From Planctomycetota bacterium (GTDB taxonomy: Bacteria > Planctomycetota > B129-G9), in assembly GCA_003644325.1 (NCBI GenBank), contig QNCA01000001.1, positions 1-21,797 of the forward strand: a stretch of 21,797 nucleotides of DNA, written 5' to 3'. Position 1 is the first letter of the stretch, and the number at the start of each line of letters is the position of its first letter. Below the pieces are notes generated by a model. That model saw nothing but the letters and a program-made list of their open reading frames with translations, ran no database searches and was not told the DNA's origin. Made by a program: the position numbers and the translations under genes. Of the stretch, positions 15,734-21,797 are shown one piece after another.

Positions 15734-15800
15734 CCCCGACCTGTCGGGGTACGGGCCTTGCGGCGATTTACCCGCTCCCCGAAAATAGGTGAAGAATCTT
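15734..15800. repeat. Dispersed repeat R2, copy without palindrome
   Basis: Hairpin CCCCGACCTGTCGGGG (15734-15749), a short linker TACGGGCC, then TTGCGGCGATTTACCCGC through GGTGAAGAATCTT (15758-15800). It matches 5268-5341 except for the missing 13-nt palindrome, a 3-nt gap and two substitutions. It lies just after treT, in the 296-bp gap between convergent genes; the hairpin lacks a T-run, so a terminator role is uncertain. Confidence 0.85.
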
Positions 15801-15806
15801 TCTTTT

Positions 15807-15928
15807 GCCGCAGATGCACGCAGATACACGCAGATGATTTTTAGTTTTCGGGTTTAGAGAAAATCCTATTTTTATCTGCATTCATCTGCGTCTATCCGAG
15901 GCCGGATTTCTTTTGCCGCAGATGCACG
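15807..15928. repeat. GCAGAT-type inverted repeat with extra half copy
   Basis: The left arm (15807-15835) repeats GCAGAT roughly every 10-11 nt (GCCGCAGATGCACGCAGATA, then ACGCAGAT). The right arm (about 15873-15902) is its imperfect inverse, ending ATCCGAGGC, with an AT-rich centre. TTTCTTTTGCCGCAGATGCA recurs at 15907-15926 as a truncated third arm. This type of intergenic repeat is, to my knowledge, common in Planctomycetota and several other phyla. Here it separates two convergent genes and could form a long hairpin in either transcript. Confidence 0.85.
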
Positions 15929-15936
15929 ATATTCAC

Positions 15937-15948
15937 GGTGACTGTACC
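15937..15948. repeat. Decayed copy of the 13-nt palindrome
   Basis: GGTGACTGTACC is GGTGACTGTCACC with one C deleted. It lies 26 bp beyond the stop codon of the minus-strand aminopeptidase, next to the GCAGAT repeat. Confidence 0.55.
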
Positions 15949-15973
15949 GCAGGGGGCCGACTGCTCGCGGGCT

Positions 15974-17062
15974 TCACAACTGGAACTCGCCGTCCTTCTG
16001 GAACACTTCGCCGTCAACCAGCATCTCGCCGCCGCGCCTCAGGTCGCATATCATGTCCCAGTGCAGGGCGGATACGTTCTTTCCGCCGGTCTCGGTGTAG
16101 GCGTTGCCCAGGGCCAGGTGAATCGTCCCGCCGATTTTCTCGTCGTAGAGGATTGTCTTGATGAAGCGGTCTATACCGTAGTTGGTCCCTACGCCGAGTT
16201 CGCCCAGGCGGTTGGAGCCGGAGTCAAGCGCTATCATCTTCTTGAGGTAGTCCTCGTTTTTCGTGGCGCTTGCCTCGGCGACCTTGCCCTCTTTGAAGAC
16301 CAGGCGAATGCCCTCTATCTCTCGGCCGGACTTGACCACGGGGTACGTAAAGGTCACCACGCCCTCGGCCGAATCTTCTATGGGAGTCGTGAATATCTCG
16401 CCGCTTGGCATGTTGTGCTTCCCGTCGCTGTTTATCCATTTCCTGCCGTCGATGCGCAACTTCAGGTCCGTCCCTTCCGCCCTGATGCGTACCTCGTTCC
16501 TCCCGGTGACTGCCTTGATAAGCCCATCCTGCATCTCGGAGAGTTTGCGCCACTCCGCTATCGGATTGTCCCTGTCGGCAAAGACGGCGCGAAAGACAAA
16601 ATCGCGGAACTCCTCGTCGCTCATCTCCGCGTCCTGGGCATAGGCGGAGGTCGGGTAGAGCGTGCCGCACCAGCGGGTTTTTTCCAGCGTGAGGTCCTGC
16701 AGCGGTTTCATCGCCCTTGAGCGCCGCGCCTGTTTCTCCGGCGGCACGGAACTCATGGAGCGCGTGTTCGTTTCCGCGCGTATAACTATCAGTGCGTGGG
16801 TATGCTCCATCTCAAACATGTCGATGGGCGAAAGGTAGTCCAGTTGCTCGTCTCCGGCCTCGGAGTAAAATATGCTCTCCTTGTCGGGAAGTTCGAGTTT
16901 CAACCTGGGATGCGCTCCCGCGGCAAGCGACTTGCGATACACCTCGCGCGCGAGATCCCCGGCGACCGACCCCGCCCTTATGAGCACCGTCTCGCCCTTC
17001 TTCAACTCCGTGGAATAATTAACCAGAACGTCCGCAAACTTTTCCATTCTCGGATCTGTCAT
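15974..17062 (-). CDS. M29-family metallo-aminopeptidase
   Basis: A 362-residue, probably cytoplasmic, zinc/cobalt aminopeptidase of the AmpS/PepS type that removes N-terminal residues from peptides. The start at ATG 17062 gives MTDPRMEKFADVLVNYS, the usual family N-terminus, with AGGGG 10 nt upstream; a longer frame to a GTG at 17116 lacks a ribosome site. Probable metal ligands are Glu222 (NMPSGE), Glu288 (LGELGVG), His315 (GTIHLALG), His334 and Asp336 (ALHWDMICD), in the family order and spacing. Length is typical or slightly short. It follows the PQQ-like gene by 50 bp on the same strand and may be co-transcribed; no functional link is evident. Confidence 0.92.
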   Translation of the reverse strand: MTDPRMEKFADVLVNYSTELKKGETVLIRAGSVAGDLAREVYRKSLAAGAHPRLKLELPDKESIFYSEAGDEQLDYLSPIDMFEMEHTHALIVIRAETNTRSMSSVPPEKQARRSRAMKPLQDLTLEKTRWCGTLYPTSAYAQDAEMSDEEFRDFVFRAVFADRDNPIAEWRKLSEMQDGLIKAVTGRNEVRIRAEGTDLKLRIDGRKWINSDGKHNMPSGEIFTTPIEDSAEGVVTFTYPVVKSGREIEGIRLVFKEGKVAEASATKNEDYLKKMIALDSGSNRLGELGVGTNYGIDRFIKTILYDEKIGGTIHLALGNAYTETGGKNVSALHWDMICDLRRGGEMLVDGEVFQKDGEFQL

Positions 17063-17112
17063 GACATTTTCACCCCTGAATGGTTCACAATTGGTCGGGT
17101 CCGTTACGTTGC

Positions 17113-19194
17113 TCACGGGCGGGAAGAAGCGTGCTCCATCTTTCCGGCGGGATAAATGACGAGCCCGCTGCGCGAAGCGGATATTATACTCTCCCTCGCG
17201 CGCAGAAGGTTGCCCGTAAGTCCCGCGATTTTAACCGATGATGGTCCTTGCAGCAAGCCCTTGACATCGTTTCTTGCGACAACCCGCCCGTCGCGGGTAT
17301 CGACGAAGGCGAGAATACCGTTGCCCGGCAAGACCAGCAAGTCACCGGCGAGAAAGCCCTTGCCGCCGACCCGCGCGCCCAGGTCCGGCTCGGACGGCCA
17401 CAAGGCCCTGCCCGTCGTCGCATCGAAAGCGCCGATCTTCCTGCCTGATAAAAAGAACGCGCCGTTTCGCGCGCCGACGAGATGCGCGTATTGCCTGGCC
17501 GCATTGTCGAGCCGCCACAGCGCCCTGCCGTTTTCCGCATCCATTGCGATAAGCCCGTCCGCCTCGGGCGGGGCGACCGCGATTACTCCTCCATGCACTA
17601 CCGGCACGCCGTAGGCGAAGGAAACATCCCTCCTTATCGCGCGCTCGAACCTGTTCGCGCCGGGCGAGGCCGTCACCGAATTGAACTGGTCGTATTGCGA
17701 GACCCATCTGAGCCTGCCGGACATCGCGTCTACTGCACAGACCGCACCGGCGTTCGTCGCCACGTAGATGGTTCCGTCTGCGATAATCGCCGGTGCGGGC
17801 GGGTAGAGCGCCGCGCCGCCTTCCCGGGGGGCAATGCGCGTGCAAAGAAAGGTGGAGTAAATAACGCCGCCGTCTGCGGCGTCGAGACGCACAAGATAGT
17901 AATCATCGTCCCCGGCCCCGCTCGGTAGAATCGCCGTTACATAAACCGAGCCTCCGATGCAGGCCGGCGGCGATATTGCGCGTGCCGAATCAATGACGCG
18001 CTTTCCCCCCTCCTTCCCGGTCTTCCACAGGTCCCTGCCCGACTTCGCGTTCAGGCAAATCAACCGCGCGACTCCGTCCTTGTCCCGAAAAGTGGTGAAG
18101 ACCCTGCCGTCGTTGACGGCGGCGGCGCACACCGCGGCCATTCGTGACTTGCCGTCGCCCGGCGCGACAGCGGCGTTGGAGGGGCTTGCCGGGAAATGCC
18201 TCTTCCAACGGGGCCCCGCGGTATCGTCCAGGTCGAACGCGAACAGCGAGGAGCGCAGTCGCAGGTAAATCGTGCCGTTGCTGAGTACCGGATAGACGTC
18301 GGTAAACGGGGTCTCGGCCTGCCATGCGGCGAGGGTGTCGGCCGACGGCGACTCTTCGGGGGGATAAGCGCCCGCCACCCGTGCGGAAGCCCTTCGCGGG
18401 AGCAGGGGCGGGCCGCCGCACGCGGGAAGCAGCGGTCCCGTATTGTCCCGGCGTTCCACCGCCCCGGCGACGGCGGAGAGGCGCCCGGCGAACTCCGGAA
18501 ACGTCATCGTGACCCCGCGCCATTTGACCTTTTCGTTTGCCATCTCCCGGACCATTCGCGCGGCGGCGGAGTCGAACTCACCCACGCGGCCGGTCCTGGC
18601 CAGGCACAGCAGTTTCATCGCCGCTACCTGGACCGAGTCGTCCCTTTCAAAGGCAAGATATTTCTCGAAGCGGGCTGCACAGGAAAGCGCCTCGGTAAAC
18701 TGCCTGCCTTCGTAGTAATGTTCCATCAGAAAGCGGAGTGCGGCCCGCCCGACCTCCGTGAACAGGTGGTCCCGGGCGAGCTCGCGAACGGCGGCGATGT
18801 CGAGGTTCGTTTTCGCCCTTTCGAACCTCCGCACCAGGCCGCCGTCCTCGGCGCGATACGCCTCCGTTGCGGAAGGCGGCAGTGTTACGACCCGGTTATG
18901 GAAGTACTCCCAGACACTCACAAAGGTACGTCCGTCTCCGGAGGGAATGAGCATGTCGGGTTTGCCGCGGAAGATGCGGACCAGTTTTTCCATGCCCACC
19001 CGCCAGTCGCGCTGCTGGAAGTTGGCCTCGGCGGAGTGTGTCGCGGCGATGTCCTCGCTGTTGAGAATGCGAAGCACCGCCGTATTCTCTCTTTCGTCCC
19101 GATGGAGTGTCGCTTCTTGCGCCACACCGTCGTGAAGCGGACAGAGCAGCGTCACAAGCATCGGTACCACAACTATGTACTGCATCCTTTTCAT
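17113..19194 (-). CDS. Secreted PQQ-like beta-propeller repeat protein
   Basis: 693 residues from ATG 19194. Residues 1 to about 26 are a signal peptide (MKRMQYIVVVPMLVTLLCP, then GVAQEA); the Cys is not in a proper lipobox, so periplasmic rather than lipoprotein. Residues about 50-240 are helical and TPR-like (WEYFHNRVVTLPPSATEAYR, FLMEHYYEGRQFTEAL), a layout common in planctomycete PQQ proteins. From about 290 onward there are BamB/YncE-like propeller blades with the Gly-x-x-x-Trp motif: GRDLWKT, GRLRWVSQ, GRALWRLD, GRALWPSE. No PQQ-enzyme active site is recognisable, so it is probably a binding or scaffold protein. No clear Shine-Dalgarno is seen. A TTG at 19227 extends the frame but would spoil the signal peptide. 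The leader carries a hairpin (CTCCCGCC 19238-19245, GGCGGGAG 19254-19261). Confidence 0.85.
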   Translation of the reverse strand: MKRMQYIVVVPMLVTLLCPLHDGVAQEATLHRDERENTAVLRILNSEDIAATHSAEANFQQRDWRVGMEKLVRIFRGKPDMLIPSGDGRTFVSVWEYFHNRVVTLPPSATEAYRAEDGGLVRRFERAKTNLDIAAVRELARDHLFTEVGRAALRFLMEHYYEGRQFTEALSCAARFEKYLAFERDDSVQVAAMKLLCLARTGRVGEFDSAAARMVREMANEKVKWRGVTMTFPEFAGRLSAVAGAVERRDNTGPLLPACGGPPLLPRRASARVAGAYPPEESPSADTLAAWQAETPFTDVYPVLSNGTIYLRLRSSLFAFDLDDTAGPRWKRHFPASPSNAAVAPGDGKSRMAAVCAAAVNDGRVFTTFRDKDGVARLICLNAKSGRDLWKTGKEGGKRVIDSARAISPPACIGGSVYVTAILPSGAGDDDYYLVRLDAADGGVIYSTFLCTRIAPREGGAALYPPAPAIIADGTIYVATNAGAVCAVDAMSGRLRWVSQYDQFNSVTASPGANRFERAIRRDVSFAYGVPVVHGGVIAVAPPEADGLIAMDAENGRALWRLDNAARQYAHLVGARNGAFFLSGRKIGAFDATTGRALWPSEPDLGARVGGKGFLAGDLLVLPGNGILAFVDTRDGRVVARNDVKGLLQGPSSVKIAGLTGNLLRARESIISASRSGLVIYPAGKMEHASSRP

Positions 19195-19295
19195 GGTGGT
19201 AACAACTTGTCGTGGATATAGATACAATGGGCGTCATCTCCCGCCGCGCGTCAGGCGGGAGGCCCCGTCACATGTCGAGCAAATGGCATTCCCCC

Positions 19296-19368
19296 GCGCC
19301 GCTGCCGGGTCAAGAATTCTCGAAAGGCCGCGCCGCTGCCGGGTCAAGAATTCTCGAAAGGCCGCGCC
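19296..19368. repeat. 34-bp tandem duplication
   Basis: Two identical 34-nt units start at 19296 and 19330 (GCGCCGCTGCCGGGTCAAGA, then ATTCTCGAAAGGCC), followed by GCGCC of a third that runs straight into the palindromic element at 19369. Each unit contains the 8-nt palindrome AGAATTCT. The units are identical, so the duplication is recent. It lies in the divergent gap between the PQQ-like and Tyr-rich genes. Confidence 0.95.
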
Positions 19369-19436
19369 GGTGACAGTCACCATCTACGATCCGCCCCCAA
19401 CATATCGGGGGCGGTTCCGTAATGGTGACGGTCACC
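19369..19436. repeat. Composite palindromic element, copy 3
   Basis: GGTGACAGTCACC (19369-19381), ATCTACGA, a perfect 8-bp hairpin CCGCCCCC (19391-19398) with GGGGGCGG (19407-19414), CCGTAAT and GGTGACGGTCACC (19424-19436). It is the cleanest of the three copies and ends 11 bp before the -35 box of the next promoter. Confidence 0.9.
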
Positions 19437-19447
19437 GGGCCCGACGT

Positions 19448-19476
19448 TTGCTTTTTCCATGTGTTCGTGCTATAAT
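19448..19476 (+). promoter_or_regulatory. Sigma70-type promoter of the Tyr-rich protein gene
   Basis: TTGCTT (19448-19453), 17 nt, then TATAAT (19471-19476), followed by AT-rich ATATACG. The leader to the ATG at 19538 would be about 55 nt. Confidence 0.7.
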
Positions 19477-19537
19477 ATATACGTAAAGCAGGCTTCAATT
19501 CAGTGAAAACAATTGGTCGATTTTTCAGGAGATGGTC

Positions 19538-20035
19538 ATGAAGGCATCTCGTAGATACGCAATCCCCTACCGTGCGGCATTGCTGCTCGCTGCTGCGGCG
19601 ATCCTGTGCCTGGTCTCTTCATCGGCGCAGGCATCCCCCCGCCGTCACGGCTTCTATTACGGCCGCTTTTACTACGGACACTCGTACGGTTACGGCTTCG
19701 GCCACATGTCTTGGCATCACCCGTACCGCTCATATTGGTATTCGCCGCATGTTTACTTCCGGTATCCGCGCGGTTACTACGGATCCGGCGGCTACTATTC
19801 TTCCCTGTTCATGCCGCGATACTATTTCTGGCCGAAGTACGACCGCGCCAATCCGTGCTACTACCCGGGCCGCTATTATTCGCAAACGCCCTTTGCAAGG
19901 CCGCGGACGGTTTACCGCGTCGGCGGCAGCGTGACCATAAGGGTGCAGTTGGTCCTCCCCCGCACGCGGCCGGCATCCAGTAGCAGTGGGGGAGAGTATC
20001 GCGTGAGGGTGACCGTGGAGACGCCGGAAGGATAG
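19538..20035 (+). CDS. Small secreted Tyr/Gly/Arg-rich protein
   Basis: 165 residues, no family recognised. The ATG at 19538 is preferred over the ATG at 19532 because AGGAG (19527-19531) abuts the latter but is 6 nt from the former. A clear signal peptide (MKASRRYAIPYRAALLLAAA, ending SSAQA before SPRRHG) predicts export with cleavage near residue 33. The next 85 or so residues are low-complexity and aromatic: repeated YYG, RYY and GYY, with many His and Trp and one Cys (NPCYYPGRYY); about 24 Tyr in the mature part. The last 40 residues alternate Val/Arg (VTIRVQLVLP, EYRVRVTVETPEG), suggesting beta strands. It has its own promoter and ends 20 bp from the convergent helicase gene. A surface, matrix or assembly role is only a guess. 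Confidence 0.8.
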   Translation: MKASRRYAIPYRAALLLAAAAILCLVSSSAQASPRRHGFYYGRFYYGHSYGYGFGHMSWHHPYRSYWYSPHVYFRYPRGYYGSGGYYSSLFMPRYYFWPKYDRANPCYYPGRYYSQTPFARPRTVYRVGGSVTIRVQLVLPRTRPASSSSGGEYRVRVTVETPEG

Positions 20036-20055
20036 GAAAATTCGACGGCTGAACT

Positions 20056-21797
20056 TCAGGCATGTGCGGCCGGGGCCCCTGCGAGGAAGCGCACGATTTC
20101 GCTCAACATGGCTTCCTTGCCGGAGAAGGTCACGCATTCGGAGGGAAGAGATTTCACAAACTCCGCCCCGTATCTTTTGGTGACGATCCGCTTGTCGGCG
20201 ATGACCACTACTCCCGTTTCTTTCCTGGAGCGAATAAGCCTGCCGAAACCCTGGCGCAGCCTGATGACGGCGTTCGGCACGGAGAAGTTCATGAACGCAT
20301 CGTCGCCGCCGGCCTCCACCTGTTCATAACGGGCCTTGAACACGGGGTCGGTAAAGACCTGGAACGGCAGTTTCGCTATGAGCAGGCAACTGAGCGACTC
20401 GCCCACGACGTCCACTCCCTCCCAAAAACTCGACGTGCCCAGCAGCACGGAGCCGACATCGACCTGGAACGTGCGCGTGATGGAGATGCGCGATCCGCTC
20501 ACGCCCTGACAGAGCACGAGTATCCCCTCCGGTTCCAGTTCGTTTCTTATGCGTCCGTGGACCTCGTTCAACATGTTGTAGGAGGTAAAGAGCCCCAGGG
20601 CGCGGCCGCGCGTCGCGCGAAACAGGTCCGCCGTTAACGCGCCCAGTTGCTCGGTGAACGCCCCGGCGTCTCTCGTCGGCTCCGGCAGGAACGTCGGCAC
20701 GCACACCATGACCTGCCTGCCGAAATCGAACGGACTGCCCGCGTCAACGCATCTCACGCGGTCCCCGTCGAGCAGGTTGAAACCGAGCCTCGAACGGAGG
20801 AACTCGAAGTTCCCGCCCACGCTCATCGTGGCCGAGGACATCACGACCGTGTCATTCTTATCGTAGACCATTTCCTTCAGCAGCGTCGATACGTTTATCG
20901 GCGCGCACTGGAGCGTGATTGCCTCCTTGCCGCGTCCGCCGCGCGGCTGTGCCCTTTCCACCCAGAAGACGTAGTTCTCTTCATCCGCCTTGATTATAAA
21001 ATCGAGGTCGCGGATGGCCTCTCGCAGGAACTGCATCTGGGCCTCGATGTCGCGGGTCAACTCGCGCGCGTCGCCGAACTCAAACTCCTCGCGTATCTCC
21101 TCCATCAACTCTTTCACATGTTCGCAGAGTTTTATTTGCTTCGACATGGCGGAGATGAGGCGTTCTTTCGCCGCAAAGACGTCCGACCACCGGTCGGGCT
21201 TCCGGGTGTCGGCGGCGAAACTCATCTTGTCTTCCGCCCCGCCCCTGCGGACGGTTCGAAAGAGTTTGGACAGTTCGTTCATCAGCGCATCGCATTCTTC
21301 CACGACGCGGCTCGTCTGCCGGACGGCCGCGTCCACCCTGTCACGTGTCCGGTTGTATCGTTTCTCGCCCAGGCGGCCGCTTATGCCGCCCAGTTGAAAA
21401 AGTATCGCCGGCAGGATACCGCTGCCGTCTCCCCGGCGCTTCGGCCGGTACAGCCGGGCCAGTATCCGCACTATCCGCAACTTGTTCACCCTCGCGCCGA
21501 GATACTCCGTGGCGGCCCTTTCGATATTGTGGGCCTCGTCGAAAATTATCCGCCTGTACGGCGGCAGTATGGCGTTGTCCGCCGCAAGGTCGGAGAAGAC
21601 CACGGCGTGGTTCGCCACGACGATGTCCGCCGCCATCGCCTCCATTCGCGCCTTCCACAGGAAGCACTTGCGGTACGACTTGCAGGCCTTGCCGAGGCAT
21701 TCGTCGCCGACCGTGTGTATCTTGTCCCGCAACTCGGGCGTATCGAAGGTATAAAAACCGGTGTTTTCGGAGATGTCGCCGGTCTCCGTCTGCGCCG
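20056..21797 (-). CDS. dinG: DinG/XPD-family ATP-dependent helicase (5' end beyond window)
   Basis: The frame is open to the right edge, so the N-terminus with Walker A and probably the first iron-sulfur cysteine is missing; about 579 residues are visible. It is a superfamily 2 DNA helicase with an XPD-type Fe-S domain. Three clustered cysteines occur in DECLGKACKSYRKCF (near 21660-21705), followed by IVVANHAVV. Then come the DEAH box (FDEAHNIE, near 21540), SSATMSVGG (motif III), GTSSFWEGVDVVGES (motif V) and QGFGRLIRSRKETG (motif VI, near 20235). This matches bacterial DinG/YoaA proteins. A TTG at 21732 exists but would cut off ATPase motif I, so it is not a start. Role in repair or in resolving R-loops/G4 follows from the family; DinG versus YoaA is not settled. 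Confidence 0.9.
   Translation of the reverse strand, partial: AQTETGDISENTGFYTFDTPELRDKIHTVGDECLGKACKSYRKCFLWKARMEAMAADIVVANHAVVFSDLAADNAILPPYRRIIFDEAHNIERAATEYLGARVNKLRIVRILARLYRPKRRGDGSGILPAILFQLGGISGRLGEKRYNRTRDRVDAAVRQTSRVVEECDALMNELSKLFRTVRRGGAEDKMSFAADTRKPDRWSDVFAAKERLISAMSKQIKLCEHVKELMEEIREEFEFGDARELTRDIEAQMQFLREAIRDLDFIIKADEENYVFWVERAQPRGGRGKEAITLQCAPINVSTLLKEMVYDKNDTVVMSSATMSVGGNFEFLRSRLGFNLLDGDRVRCVDAGSPFDFGRQVMVCVPTFLPEPTRDAGAFTEQLGALTADLFRATRGRALGLFTSYNMLNEVHGRIRNELEPEGILVLCQGVSGSRISITRTFQVDVGSVLLGTSSFWEGVDVVGESLSCLLIAKLPFQVFTDPVFKARYEQVEAGGDDAFMNFSVPNAVIRLRQGFGRLIRSRKETGVVVIADKRIVTKRYGAEFVKSLPSECVTFSGKEAMLSEIVRFLAGAPAAHA

Noticed and set aside
15734..15749. Rho-independent terminator after treT
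   Set aside because: The hairpin CCCCGACCTGTCGGGG is not followed by a T-run and also occurs inside the 52-bp array upstream of a gene, so it is treated as part of repeat R2.
15678..15973. CRISPR array in the intergenic repeats (also considered at 5095-5389)
   Set aside because: Repeats are either an 11-nt period or a 52-nt tandem with near-identical whole units; there are no unique spacers and no cas genes.
16502..16512. GTGACTGCC inside the aminopeptidase gene as another palindrome copy
   Set aside because: Only half of the palindrome matches, and the bases encode ordinary residues of a conserved gene.
18196..19221. Plus-strand open frame of about 341 codons opposite the PQQ-like gene
   Set aside because: The minus strand has a signal peptide and repeated propeller motifs; the plus frame has neither a ribosome site nor a recognisable motif.

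Overview
The window is 21.8 kb of GC-rich bacterial DNA, mostly a glycogen (alpha-glucan) and trehalose metabolism island. Lineage cannot be fixed from sequence alone. The long PQQ-propeller protein with a helical N-terminal part, the GH57/DUF4912 glycogen set and the intergenic GCAGAT-type repeats fit an uncultured Planctomycetota or related (PVC, Omnitrophota-like) genome. That is inference, not identification.

Layout. Positions 3-116 hold the possible tail of an upstream gene with a promoter inside it. Plus-strand genes then run: GH57 amylopullulanase-like enzyme (166-2352), GalT-family nucleotidylyltransferase (2396-3436), glycogen synthase glgA (3586-5094), GH57 4-alpha-glucanotransferase-like enzyme (5390-7501), a DUF4912 protein (7518-8240), GH57 DUF1957-type branching enzyme (8291-9919) and glgC (9940-11214). 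After a repeat-bearing gap with a good sigma70-type promoter comes a trehalose operon: otsA, otsB, a DUF5752-like protein and treT (11550-15677). From 15.97 kb the strand switches: an M29 aminopeptidase and a secreted PQQ-propeller protein on minus, a small secreted Tyr-rich protein on plus with its own promoter, and the 3' part of a DinG/XPD-family helicase on minus running off the right edge.

How the genes work together. GlgC makes ADP-glucose, GlgA elongates alpha-1,4-glucan, and the DUF1957-type GH57 enzyme branches it. The other two GH57 enzymes would debranch/hydrolyse and rearrange glucan. The GalT-like enzyme may interconvert sugar-1-phosphates and NDP-sugars. OtsA/OtsB and TreT are two separate routes from NDP-glucose to trehalose. 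No GH13 enzyme is present: all glucan-remodelling steps visible here use GH57.

The most unusual non-coding content is a family of 13-nt palindromes (GGTGACNGTCACC) in every large intergenic region. They form a two-armed composite element with a variable GC-rich hairpin in the middle (three copies), a 52-bp tandem array, and a filled/empty pair suggesting the palindrome behaves as a movable module. A second notable signal is a hairpin lying exactly between a strong Shine-Dalgarno and the start codon of the second GH57 gene.
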